From assembly GCA_947498815.1 (NCBI GenBank), contig CANMLU010000007.1, forward strand, positions 186,001 to 250,000: DNA of 64,000 bases. Direction: 5' to 3'. Below, piece by piece: positions 43,955-52,048 of this stretch; position 1 is the stretch's first letter; each line of letters begins with the position of its first letter. Source of the DNA: an uncultured Aquimarina sp. (GTDB lineage: Bacteria > Bacteroidota > Bacteroidia > Flavobacteriales > Flavobacteriaceae). The position numbers were made by a program, and so were the translations under genes. Under the pieces are notes generated by a model. It worked only from the letters and a program-made list of their open reading frames with translations, did not search any database and had not been told where the DNA came from.

Positions 43955-44956
43955 TTAGTATAATATGTTGTCCTTTGGTTTTTCTTTTTCGGGTAAATCT
44001 TTTTCATCCAACATATCGCGTAGATCGATTTCTATCGTTCTGCATAAGGCGGTCATAGGCACATCGTTTACCCGACCTTCAAAAGGATCTTCACTATTGC
44101 TTCCGATCTTTTCCATGGTCGTAAATATCCATGACACCAAAACGGATAACGGAATCATCAAAAAGATAAACCAAGGTTGAATATCATGGTGCATATCTTT
44201 TAACTCCGACTCAAAAACGTTTAACATTCCGAAGGGAAGTAGTAACACAAAAATCCAGGTAAATACTGTACTAAAATACGCATATTGCCTGGGGAAAGGA
44301 GTGTTTTTAATACGTTCACATTTCCCTTGGAGGTTATATAATTCTTCAAGAACACCATGAAAAAGTTGCTTGTCAAATTCGGTGATTTTTCCAGCAATGC
44401 ATAATTCTTTGATGTGTAGCCCTTGATTTTTTACAATATGGGTGGCGGTATTTTTTCTTTGTAGTAATTCAATATATTCTTCATCAGAAACAAAATCCCT
44501 CGTAGCATCACAAGCAGGTTTTTGTTCTCCATGTTTTTTAAATAAACGTTCAACAGCAGAGTTTTCTTTGATCGAAAATGAAGTAGGTTGTCTTAGTTGA
44601 ATTCGCAGTGCATTGATCCAGGCAATATGCCGATGAATTAAAATACTTTTGGTTTCCTGATTATCGTTCACCAAACACAAGACTTGATTGGCCCATGTTC
44701 TGGAGTAGTTCACAATACCACCCCAAATTTTGCGTGCTTCCCAAAAACGATCATAACTCTGACTGTTTTTAAAACCAATATAAAAAGCTACTGCAATACC
44801 TATCACAGTAAGTGGTTGAAACGGGATGTCAATAAATGTCCAGTCCAAAAAATAGTATAGCGAAAAGATTCCTGCGGTATAAATAATGAAGAAGAAGACG
44901 TTTTTCCAAGCATAACGAAGAATGAGTCCCCAACCAATATTACGTTTGATGTACAT
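43955..44956 (-). CDS. Bestrophin-family anion channel
   Basis: The protein (333 residues from the ATG at 44956; an in-frame start at 44992 adds 12) has four hydrophobic segments in the bestrophin order, the N-terminal ILRYAWKNVFFFI segment, and the typical IGFKNSQSYDRFWEARKIWGGIVNYSRTW stretch (quoted in pieces: IGFKNSQSYDRFWEARKIWG). Bestrophins are pentameric anion channels; some conduct bicarbonate. The gene is divergent from the small-ORF/SbtA operon, so a role in inorganic carbon or pH homeostasis is a reasonable inference here. Confidence 0.92.
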   Translation of the reverse strand: MYIKRNIGWGLILRYAWKNVFFFIIYTAGIFSLYYFLDWTFIDIPFQPLTVIGIAVAFYIGFKNSQSYDRFWEARKIWGGIVNYSRTWANQVLCLVNDNQETKSILIHRHIAWINALRIQLRQPTSFSIKENSAVERLFKKHGEQKPACDATRDFVSDEEYIELLQRKNTATHIVKNQGLHIKELCIAGKITEFDKQLFHGVLEELYNLQGKCERIKNTPFPRQYAYFSTVFTWIFVLLLPFGMLNVFESELKDMHHDIQPWFIFLMIPLSVLVSWIFTTMEKIGSNSEDPFEGRVNDVPMTALCRTIEIDLRDMLDEKDLPEKEKPKDNILY

Positions 44957-45340
44957 ATGCGATTTTTGATCTAAAGTAAGAAGACTGCACACGTTTTCAA
45001 AACCTTCTGGATGTTATTGAAGTATTTTTTGTTTTAATCCAAATTAGTTTTAAGCAGATAGTAAATAATTGGGTATCATACAAAAGAGAAAAAATAATGC
45101 TCCCTTCCTGGTATTTAACCATTCGGTTAAAACAATTCAAACTCATTATAAAGATTGATCTTTCGTTTAGATCATAAAAATTAATTATGCTATTCATTAT
45201 TAATATAAATAAAAATATATAAATAAGTATTGCCATTTTTGTACGCAGTTTAAACAAAATTTTACGTAAAACTAGTATAAACTAATCGTGTAGTACAGCT
45301 TTATAAATAATCGAATAATTCAAACTAAAACAGATAATAA
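44957..45340. other. AT-rich divergent control region
   Basis: This gap of nearly 400 bp separates the bestrophin gene from the operon beginning at 45341. It contains the conserved 30-bp motif at 45201-45230 and its -7-like box at 45234-45241. The open frame 44997-45257 on the minus strand crosses both and is not credible as a gene. Confidence 0.6.
45201..45230 (+). promoter_or_regulatory. Shared AT-rich motif, site 3 (SbtA operon)
   Basis: It contains the core AATATAAATAAAAATATAT (45202-45220), identical with the sites at 49111-49140 (minus) and 50225-50254 (plus). Over 30 ungapped bases 23-24 agree. A -7-like box CATTTTTG begins three bases after it (45234-45241), the same spacing as at the other two sites. 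It lies 110 bp before the start of the gene at 45341. I infer an activator site, probably for the LysR regulator encoded at 49282-50199. Confidence 0.55.
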
Positions 45341-45538
45341 ATGAGAATACTGAACAATATACTCTTAATAATCCTGCTGGTGATTCCTTTTTTTATGTCT
45401 TCTCTGAGAGGCTATTTATTTATGGACAAGCTATTGATATGCTGTTTTATAATTATAAGTGCATATGTTTTTAAAAGCTTAGAAGAAAAGGAAAGGACCA
45501 GGTCTGTTATGGTATATATAAAAAAGAAGAATCAATAA
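45341..45538 (+). CDS. Small membrane protein
   Basis: The 65-residue product has two hydrophobic segments (about residues 5-22 and 29-46) and a lysine- and arginine-rich tail, indicating a small inner-membrane protein. I recognise no family. It is the first gene after the shared motif at 45201-45230 and opens the four-gene plus-strand unit leading to sbtA. Confidence 0.55.
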   Translation: MRILNNILLIILLVIPFFMSSLRGYLFMDKLLICCFIIISAYVFKSLEEKERTRSVMVYIKKKNQ

Positions 45539-45561
45539 TAAATTAATAAAAATCAAAAATT

Positions 45562-45849
45562 ATGACACTTACAGATCAAAAAATCAAATTACTTGAAGGA
45601 ACGTTTAACCCATCTGAAGCAACGGATATTCTAAACACTTTTATCGATAAGAAAATTAATTTTCATAAGCTACAGAGACTCAGTGTTATTGAGCAGAATT
45701 GTGATGATGAAACACCACATCTTTATAGCAGAATTGACGAGTTAATGAATGCAAAAGAGTCGATTAAAGAAATAATCATGGAGGCCAAAAAAGAAGGGTG
45801 GGACCTCCGTATAGAAAGTGATATTCATATTACATTAATCGAAAAGTAA
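45562..45849 (+). CDS. Conserved hypothetical protein upstream of sbtA
   Basis: The 95-residue acidic cytoplasmic protein shows FNPSEATDILNTFIDKKINF near the start, a middle segment rich in Glu, Asp and Arg, and ends with a beta-like DLRIESDIHITLIE. It has no signal and no known domain. It is not a PII-like SbtB: the T-loop and glycine patterns are missing. It sits 24 bp after the small membrane protein gene and 40 bp before sbtA. Confidence 0.6.
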   Translation: MTLTDQKIKLLEGTFNPSEATDILNTFIDKKINFHKLQRLSVIEQNCDDETPHLYSRIDELMNAKESIKEIIMEAKKEGWDLRIESDIHITLIEK

Positions 45850-45889
45850 TTCCTTCTTTTCATCAGTATAATCAGAGATACTTTTTTTA

Positions 45890-46858
45890 ATGGATTTACA
45901 TTTATTGATAGACAATTTAACAAACCCAGCTTTATTGTTTTTCTTCTTAGGAATCATCGCTGTACGTTTAAAAAGTGATCTAGAGATCCCGGCAAGTTCT
46001 TCAAAATTCATTTCCTTCTATTTATTGCTGTCTATTGGTTTTAAAGGAGGACAAGAGTTGTCACATAGTGAATTAACGTTCGAGATTATTTGGTCACTTG
46101 CTTTTGGAGTATTACTTGCCTTGATTATCCCGGTATATACTTTCTTTATACTTAGGCATAAATACAGTATCTCTGATTCGGGAGCGATAGCTGCTTCGTT
46201 TGGTTCAGTAAGTGCGGTTACTTTTGTTACCGCACTTTCCTTTTTGGAAATGGAGCAAGTAGAATTTGGAGGTCATATGGTTGCAGTAATGGCAATTATG
46301 GAAGCACCTTCGATAATGATCGGTGTGCTTTTAATGTCTATAATGAATAAGAACACAAAAGAAGATGTGATACCTCTGGGAAAAGTCTTAAAACATGCAT
46401 TAACTAATGGCAGTGTTTTATTAATATTGGGAAGTCTTGTGATCGGTTTTCTAGCCAGTCAGCAACAGGCAGAAGGTATAAAACCGTTTACGACGGATAT
46501 CTTTAAAGGCTTTTTGGCCGTCTTTCTTTTGGATATGGGTATTACAAGTGGAAAAAAAATATCATCCTTCTTGAAAAAAGGATGGTTTGCAACTTTGTTC
46601 TCTATTGTGATCCCACTTATTAACGGTATAGCCGTTGCTATGATAAGCACCATGTTTATTGAAAGCGTGGGGAATAGGTTTTTACTATCAATTTTGGCAG
46701 CAAGTGCTTCTTATATAGCGGTTCCTGCTGCAATGAGATTGGCAGCCCCAAAAGCTAATCCTGGACTTTATATTCCTATGGCACTAGCGGTTACTTTTCC
46801 TTTTAATATTACAATAGGGTTACCCCTTTATTTATATCTGGTTCAAACAATTCATTAA
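45890..46858 (+). CDS. sbtA: Sodium-dependent bicarbonate permease (SbtA family)
   Basis: The 322-residue permease has ten or so membrane segments in two inverted halves. Motifs of the SbtA/DUF897 family are present: FYLLLSIGFKGGQEL in the first half, AASFGSVSAVTFVTAL at the first crossover, and LAASASYIAVPAAMRLAAP in the second. SbtA imports bicarbonate with sodium. In heterotrophs it may supply carboxylases and biosynthesis. It is in an operon with small unknown genes downstream of the shared motif, and near a bestrophin gene and a LysR gene. Confidence 0.92.
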   Translation: MDLHLLIDNLTNPALLFFFLGIIAVRLKSDLEIPASSSKFISFYLLLSIGFKGGQELSHSELTFEIIWSLAFGVLLALIIPVYTFFILRHKYSISDSGAIAASFGSVSAVTFVTALSFLEMEQVEFGGHMVAVMAIMEAPSIMIGVLLMSIMNKNTKEDVIPLGKVLKHALTNGSVLLILGSLVIGFLASQQQAEGIKPFTTDIFKGFLAVFLLDMGITSGKKISSFLKKGWFATLFSIVIPLINGIAVAMISTMFIESVGNRFLLSILAASASYIAVPAAMRLAAPKANPGLYIPMALAVTFPFNITIGLPLYLYLVQTIH

Positions 46859-46913
46859 GAATTTTGAATACTCAAATTTATCTATAAAATAATACGGAGT
46901 TGATGTATAAAAA

Positions 46914-47156
46914 ATGACACCTTTTTTTAAGAAATATGACCTTCGCCTTTTGGATCCTTTGTATAGTAAGATCATTTACTACAGGTCACTATCAGAGCGA
47001 TTAGAGTATTGCTCCTCATTATTATTTAGAATCAGAAAAGATCTTATGAACGAGGAGTCTTTGGACGAGATTAAAAGACTTAAAAGGTTGCTTAAAGCGA
47101 CAGAAAAAGAAATTATAGTCTTGAATAAACTTACAAAACGCAACATTAAAGAATGA
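46914..47156 (+). CDS. Small basic helical protein
   Basis: The 80-residue product is rich in Leu, Lys, Arg and Glu; residues about 45-78 (EEIKRLKRLLKATEKEIIVLN-like) are likely a coiled coil. I know no family. It follows sbtA by 55 bp and is convergent with the YitT gene, whose stop is 14 bp away. Confidence 0.5.
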   Translation: MTPFFKKYDLRLLDPLYSKIIYYRSLSERLEYCSSLLFRIRKDLMNEESLDEIKRLKRLLKATEKEIIVLNKLTKRNIKE

Positions 47157-47170
47157 GTGCACTATACTTA

Positions 47171-48061
47171 TTATGTTTTTTTTAATTTTAAATCAATATT
47201 CTTTGGGTTAAGATATTTTCTTAGAATTCCTCCCTTAATTCTGTTTACATCATATTCTACTATAAATGCATTGGGATCTATAGTGTCAATGATTCTGTTT
47301 ATTTTTCTTATTTCAAATCGATTTATTACGGTGTTAATGACTTCAAAATCCTTATTAATACCATTATTTCCGTATCCGTTTACTCCTTTAAACACTGTCA
47401 TTCCTGCACCCAATTGTTCGGTAATAGCTTTTTTCATGGCTTCATAATTTTTAGAGACGATCATAACACCTATAAAATCTTCAAAACCTTCTATAGTGAG
47501 ATCAGTTACTTTGGCGGTTATCAAGAAAGTTAATATGGAATACATGGCGGTTTCTTTAGAAATAAGGATAGCTGTTACAGAAAACAAGAAGAAGTTAAAG
47601 ACTAATATGGTTTTTCCGATGCTAATACCGAATTTATTATTCATGTAGATACCAAGAATCTCTGATCCATCCAATACTGCCCCATTTTTAATAGTGATTC
47701 CGATACCTAATCCCAAAAACAAACCACCAAATATAGAAATGAGCAATTTGTCTTCTGTAACAATATCAAAAGTTTCTAAGTGGACTGAAACGGCCAAACC
47801 CAAAATAGCAACGATAGACTTGAGGACCATTGTTTTTGAAATTGAAAAATAGGCTAGTGCCAAAAAAGGAAGACTTAGTATGACCAAAATTAAGGAGATA
47901 TTAACTTGTAATGTCGAATTTAAAAGAATAGCTATGCCGGTAACACCTCCATCCAAAAAACCATTGGGCAACAAAAATGCTTTCAATCCAATACTAGCGA
48001 GTACGACCCCTATAGTAATTTGGAAGTATTCGGATAATCTCGAAATAAAAGTGGTATTCAT
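47171..48061 (-). CDS. YitT-family membrane protein
   Basis: The 296-residue protein has five or six membrane segments containing the repeated family motif LLPNGFLDGGVTGIAILL (residues about 29-46) and DGSEILGIYMN (about 130), followed by a soluble DUF2179 domain (about 205-285). YitT proteins are widespread and poorly characterised. It lies within the SbtA/LysR neighbourhood but carries no copy of the shared motif upstream. Confidence 0.9.
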   Translation of the reverse strand: MNTTFISRLSEYFQITIGVVLASIGLKAFLLPNGFLDGGVTGIAILLNSTLQVNISLILVILSLPFLALAYFSISKTMVLKSIVAILGLAVSVHLETFDIVTEDKLLISIFGGLFLGLGIGITIKNGAVLDGSEILGIYMNNKFGISIGKTILVFNFFLFSVTAILISKETAMYSILTFLITAKVTDLTIEGFEDFIGVMIVSKNYEAMKKAITEQLGAGMTVFKGVNGYGNNGINKDFEVINTVINRFEIRKINRIIDTIDPNAFIVEYDVNRIKGGILRKYLNPKNIDLKLKKT

Positions 48062-48095
48062 TTGGAAAATTTTGAGGAGTATGGGATATTAGAAA

Positions 48096-48131
48096 GGATA
48101 CAAGCTCTATTAACAAGGAGAGCTTGTATCC
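48096..48131 (-). terminator. Hairpin downstream of the RsiV-like lipoprotein gene
   Basis: Perfect 13-bp arms (GGATACAAGCTCT at 48096-48108 and its complement at 48119-48131) with a 10-base loop lie 58 bp after the stop codon of the lipoprotein gene. The T tract is short, so termination is likely but not certain. Confidence 0.5.
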
Positions 48132-48188
48132 AACAAAACAAAAGATCAACTTCGAGCTATATTTAAGTCTACCTAAAAATCTTAGGAT

Positions 48189-49046
48189 TTATAACTCGCT
48201 GCCTACAATACCTTTGCGCAATAGGTTAGAAATAGCAGGCAATTCTATTTCTATGGAGTATCTACCGGCAAACGTTGGACAAATCACACAATCATCAAAG
48301 TAAAATTTTATTTTGCGATCATTGATCACAAAATTGTCCTTGTAAGCATCAAAAGTGTCTTCTGTTAACTGCCAACATTCTTTGTAGTAAGATTGGTTGC
48401 TGATCTTTTGAGCAAGTTCTTGATTTAAGCGATCAACGACCAAATGTTGGGTTTCTGGTTTAAAAATAGAATCAAATAATACGAATTCTCCTTTTTCCAA
48501 ATTAAAATTCAAAGCTTTGAACATATACGAATAATGATTTTCATCAGTGTAATAATTCGCTTTGTATAACAATACGCTCAACACATTGTTTTTATTCTTA
48601 TAAATCTTGTAATCTATGTTTCTTTTATACCTTTTGGGGTTTGTATGATCGGTATCACAAAATAAATTCTCATTTTCTAATGTGTTTTTTACCGAACGAG
48701 ATTTATCGAGATAATGACTTTGGATATAGTCATTAAAAACTTTGTAAGATTCTTGATGATTCTCGTCTAGAAAAGGATATCTGTAATCTATAATATAGTT
48801 GTCTTCTTCTTTGAAAAAGGATTTTGTTTTAACAAAATTATCTACGCTAGTTTTGTCATCAATTTCTTTTATAAATTGGTTTTTATCCGAGGATTGCTGA
48901 GTGACATCCAATTCTATAGATTGTTTTTCCTTGTTATCCAATAAGTGCTCAACAAAAAAAGCAGATTTTTCCTTTTTACAGGAAAGTATAGTTACTGCAA
49001 GCAAAAGTGCAATTCCGAGTAATGGTTTTTTCTTCGTTTTTCTCAT
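48189..49046 (-). CDS. RsiV-like (DUF3298) lipoprotein
   Basis: The 285-residue protein has a lipoprotein signal ending TILSC (cysteine 23). The second half fits the DUF3298/RsiV-like fold (MFKALNFNLEKGEFVLFDSIF, LNQELAQKI, then NDRKIKFYFDDCVICP), seen in anti-sigma factors and in PdaC-like proteins. A cysteine pair near residues 250-254 may form a disulfide. It carries the shared 30-bp motif 65 bp upstream and so belongs to the putative LysR regulon. A paralogue is encoded at 56575-57354. Confidence 0.75.
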   Translation of the reverse strand: MRKTKKKPLLGIALLLAVTILSCKKEKSAFFVEHLLDNKEKQSIELDVTQQSSDKNQFIKEIDDKTSVDNFVKTKSFFKEEDNYIIDYRYPFLDENHQESYKVFNDYIQSHYLDKSRSVKNTLENENLFCDTDHTNPKRYKRNIDYKIYKNKNNVLSVLLYKANYYTDENHYSYMFKALNFNLEKGEFVLFDSIFKPETQHLVVDRLNQELAQKISNQSYYKECWQLTEDTFDAYKDNFVINDRKIKFYFDDCVICPTFAGRYSIEIELPAISNLLRKGIVGSEL

Positions 49047-49099
49047 GTTACTGGATTTTAATGGTTTGTTTTGAGCATTAACACTCTTTTTTTATACCA

Positions 49100-49140
49100 C
49101 AAAAATCAGTAATATTTTTCATATATTTTTATTTATATTT
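49100..49140 (-). promoter_or_regulatory. Shared AT-rich motif, site 1, with -7-like box
   Basis: Positions 49111-49140 read on the minus strand are identical over all 30 bases to 50225-50254 on the plus strand. A -7-like box GATTTTTG (49100-49107) follows after three bases. The box is 54 bp before the lipoprotein start at 49046. The surrounding 235-bp gap contains nothing else that I can identify. Confidence 0.6.
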
Positions 49141-49281
49141 ATGATGATATTCATAAATATTATTTATGATTAATTTTAAAATAAGACGCGCTAAGAAATG
49201 AGACCAAATCGTATAAAATTTGGTTAAATGCATGTTTATACAGTTTTGGTAATGCGGTAAGTAAGAATGTTTGCTATTTCA

Positions 49282-50199
49282 TCACTTCAGGAAGTGAAAT
49301 TGATCCTTAATAATTTGCTCTTTTTGTTCATCCACATATTTTAGGAATGCCTCGGCAACTGGAGAAAACTTCTTATTTTTTAACCATATTAAGTTCCAGA
49401 TTGATTTGATAGGAAAACCTTGCACGGGTATTATTTGTAAACGACCAGCTTCAAGATCATTTCGAATGCCAATAAGAGGCATAATAGAATATCCTAAACC
49501 TGCGATTACAGCTTGTTTTACTGCTTCATTGGAGGTGAGTTCCATTTTTTTTCTAACAGGTATATCATTTCGTTCGATATACTTCTCCATTGTATGTCTC
49601 GTTCCGGATCCCTGCTCTCTGTAGATTAGCGGTAGTTTTGACAGTATAGACTTATTATATTTTTTCTTTGTAAATTTTTCAGACATATTTCCCACCAGAT
49701 AAAGTTGATTTTCCATAAGTTTTGTTTTTTCGATCTGGAGGTGTTTTGGCAAAACAGAAACGAGAGAAAAGTCAACCTTGTTTCTTTCCAGGCTTTCAAT
49801 AACACGCTCTTTGTTGGTTACATCAAGAACCAAATCTACACCTTCGTTTTTCTTTATAAAATCGGATAGAAAGTACGGAATGATATATTTTCCGGTAGAG
49901 ACGACAGAGATTTTTAAGACTCCAGATAGTTGACCTTGATAGGCATTGGTCCTATACGTAATCTGATTTACTTCATCGATTATTTTTTGTGCCGCTACTA
50001 CAATTTCTTTACCAAAGTCCGTAATATATAATTTTCGCCCGATGACCTCTGTCAGGGGAATAGGAAATTGGTCCTGAAAATTTTTAAGCTGAATAGAAAC
50101 AGCTGGCTGCGTTAAATGCAATTCTTCGGAGGCCTTTGTTATGCTTTCTTTTTCTGCAATCTTCAAGAAAATCTGTAACTGATGTAAAGTATAATGCAT
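49282..50199 (-). CDS. LysR-family regulator, CbbR/CysB-like group
   Basis: The 305-residue regulator has the LysR winged helix at residues 1-60 (HQLQIFLKIAEKESITKASEELHLTQPAVS, given here in pieces: LQIFLKIAEKESITKASEE) and a substrate-binding domain with the RDDP-like GTRHTMEKYIE loop near 205 and AGLGYSIMPLIGI near 235. The HTH and ligand domain arrangement is like CbbR/CmpR regulators of carbon fixation and bicarbonate uptake. It is divergent from the unit starting at 50325, and its own promoter overlaps the shared motif, so it is probably autoregulated. Confidence 0.9.
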   Translation of the reverse strand: MHYTLHQLQIFLKIAEKESITKASEELHLTQPAVSIQLKNFQDQFPIPLTEVIGRKLYITDFGKEIVVAAQKIIDEVNQITYRTNAYQGQLSGVLKISVVSTGKYIIPYFLSDFIKKNEGVDLVLDVTNKERVIESLERNKVDFSLVSVLPKHLQIEKTKLMENQLYLVGNMSEKFTKKKYNKSILSKLPLIYREQGSGTRHTMEKYIERNDIPVRKKMELTSNEAVKQAVIAGLGYSIMPLIGIRNDLEAGRLQIIPVQGFPIKSIWNLIWLKNKKFSPVAEAFLKYVDEQKEQIIKDQFHFLK

Positions 50200-50223
50200 A
50201 AATTTATTTTATGTAAATGATTA

Positions 50224-50231
50224 CAAATATA
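50224..50231 (-). promoter_or_regulatory. -7 box of the LysR gene
   Basis: The minus strand reads TATATTTG, a perfect TAnnTTTG box, 25 bp before the LysR start at 50199. It overlaps the first bases of the shared motif at 50225-50254, which would let a protein bound there repress this promoter. Confidence 0.55.
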
Positions 50232-50265
50232 AATAAAAATATATGAAAAATATTCTATAATATTG
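50225..50265 (+). promoter_or_regulatory. Shared AT-rich motif, site 2, with -7-like box
   Basis: The 30 bases 50225-50254 are identical to site 1. TAATATTG at 50258-50265 occupies the same relative position as the boxes at sites 1 and 3. The first gene of the plus-strand unit starts 60 bp after the box. No -33 TTTG is apparent, which suits an activator-dependent promoter. Confidence 0.6.
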
Positions 50266-50324
50266 TGTGTGTCAATAAATAATAAAAAGAATAAATGATT
50301 GTATAATCAGTAATTCAAGAAGGT

Positions 50325-50882
50325 ATGAAAAAGATCGTATATATTTTAGTAGTGTTGTTATTAGTTAGCGAGAAAAGTAATGCCAATTCTTCGGGTGTCA
50401 AAGCTATTATACCATCGTGTGTTACAGAGAAACCATTTGTATTGGTTGATCTTTCTCAATTTCAGAACAATTATAGTAGTATTAATTATCAATATCGTAG
50501 ACAGTATTTCAGTGAATTATATAATAAATACTTGAACAAGCATTCTAGTGATTTTTTTAACGAAGATCACAAGTGTATCGAGTGCAATTCTAATCTTGTT
50601 ATTTCATATTTATCTGATAATCGTGAATATCTTCATGAAGATATTGAAACCCGAGATATCATGAAGCTCAATACCGTATTGGGTAAGCTTAATAGGATCA
50701 TATGTGCTGAATACTCGGTACGAGAAGTTAAAAAGCAAAAAGCATTTGATAATATCAAAGCTCTTTACATTGATGACTTGGATCTAAAATTGAAAATCCT
50801 AGAAAATGTAAAAACGGAAAAAGACTTTTTTCCCATTGATGTTAATGATATTCAGGGCTTTGGTATACGATTAAAAATATAA
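50325..50882 (+). CDS. Exported hypothetical protein of the LysR-divergent operon
   Basis: The 185-residue protein has a signal peptide (MKKIVYILVVLLLVSEKSNA). The mature part is helical and charged, with a CIEC cysteine pair near residue 86 and a closing segment FFPIDVNDIQGFGIRLKI. No family is recognised. It is the first gene after the shared motif and is followed 49 bp later by the SPFH lipoprotein gene. Confidence 0.6.
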   Translation: MKKIVYILVVLLLVSEKSNANSSGVKAIIPSCVTEKPFVLVDLSQFQNNYSSINYQYRRQYFSELYNKYLNKHSSDFFNEDHKCIECNSNLVISYLSDNREYLHEDIETRDIMKLNTVLGKLNRIICAEYSVREVKKQKAFDNIKALYIDDLDLKLKILENVKTEKDFFPIDVNDIQGFGIRLKI

Positions 50883-50931
50883 GTATATGTTTAATCCATA
50901 ATAGTAAAATGTTTAATTAAAAAGTAAGCTT

Positions 50932-51711
50932 ATGAGAACAATTCTTCTTATGCTGATTGGAATAGGGATACTATTTAGCAGCTGTGCAGTAATAAGACCC
51001 GGAGAGGCTGGGGTAAAACAAACATTGGGCAAGTTTTCTGATAAGGTTTCTACGCAAGGAACGGTGATGTATAATCCTTTTACCAGTAGGATTATAAAGG
51101 AATCTACTCAAACCAATAATATCAAATTAATTTTAAGCCTTCCAAGTAAAGAAGGGCTTAGTGTAAATTCAGAAATATCAATCCTATATCGATTAGAAAA
51201 AGATAAAATTCCAAGCGTTTTAGAGAACCTTGGAACGGAGTATGAATCGATAATCACTAGTGTTTTTCGATCGGCATCCTCGGATGTTTGTGCAAAATTC
51301 TTTGCAAAAGACATGCATTCGGGTATGAGGGCCACTATTGAAGAGGAAATAAAGAATAAAATGAAAATCAATCTCGAAAAACAGGCAGACGGCATAGAAT
51401 TGATAGCCGTTTTGATGAAAAGTATTCAATTGCCAAGAGGGTTGGCCAATTCAATAGAAAGAAAATTACAGGCCGAGCAAGATGCAATGAGAATGAAGTT
51501 TGTCATAGACCAAGCCAAATTGGAAGCAGATAGAAAAATAATTGACGCACAAGGGGAGCGGGATGCTCAAAAAATTCTTGCTGAAGGATTAACAAAAGAG
51601 ATTATCAAAATACGAAGTATCGAAGCTTTTAATAAACTATCCGAGTCACCCAATAGCAAGATCATTGTGACCGATGGAAAGACTCCGTTTTTGATAGAAG
51701 CAGATGATTAA
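50932..51711 (+). CDS. SPFH/prohibitin-family lipoprotein
   Basis: The 259-residue protein has a lipoprotein signal ending LFSSC (cysteine 18) instead of the usual uncleaved anchor. It then has a prohibitin-type SPFH domain (about 20-175: PGEAGVKQTLGKF, LSVNSEISILYRLE, and the basic helix before SIQLPRGLANSIERKLQAEQ) and a C-terminal coiled coil (EADRKIIDAQGERDAQKIL). SPFH proteins form ring scaffolds that organise membrane proteases and protect against stress. As a lipoprotein it would lie on the periplasmic side. Confidence 0.88.
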   Translation: MRTILLMLIGIGILFSSCAVIRPGEAGVKQTLGKFSDKVSTQGTVMYNPFTSRIIKESTQTNNIKLILSLPSKEGLSVNSEISILYRLEKDKIPSVLENLGTEYESIITSVFRSASSDVCAKFFAKDMHSGMRATIEEEIKNKMKINLEKQADGIELIAVLMKSIQLPRGLANSIERKLQAEQDAMRMKFVIDQAKLEADRKIIDAQGERDAQKILAEGLTKEIIKIRSIEAFNKLSESPNSKIIVTDGKTPFLIEADD

Positions 51712-51781
51712 TAAGACTTTGGCTAGAATAGTACATCCTCAAATAGATACGATCAATGGTTAAATTATTAAATCGATAGAT

Positions 51782-52003
51782 ATGGAATTATTAAAAAAAG
51801 CATTAGAGTTTCAGAAAAGAAAAATGACCCATATGACAACAAGTGATAAAGTTTCTGCTTCCAGAGAAGCCAAATCCCTTGTACTGCGCATTAATGAAAT
51901 TTATAAAAAAACAAGAGATCCTTATTTAATGGATATTATGAAACAAATAACTGAAAAGAAACAAAAAATAGATCGAAGAATAAAAGGCGTAATACAGGTC
52001 TAG
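51782..52003 (+). CDS. Small hypothetical helical protein
   Basis: The 73-residue basic protein is predicted to be mostly helix (LLKKALEFQKRKMTHM; SREAKSLVLRINEIYKK). No family is recognised. It lies between the SPFH lipoprotein gene and the hibernation factor gene, 70 and 45 bp from them, and probably belongs to the same unit. Confidence 0.5.
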   Translation: MELLKKALEFQKRKMTHMTTSDKVSASREAKSLVLRINEIYKKTRDPYLMDIMKQITEKKQKIDRRIKGVIQV

Positions 52004-52048
52004 AATAAATAACTTTCGCGAAGTAGTAATGATATAAAATGAAGAAAA

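Noticed and set aside
44997-45257. Minus-strand open frame of 86 codons between bestrophin and the sbtA unit
   Set aside because: It is low-complexity, crosses the conserved motif and its -7-like box, and resembles no protein.
45562-45849. SbtB-like PII regulator of SbtA
   Set aside because: Position fits, but the sequence lacks PII glycine and T-loop patterns.
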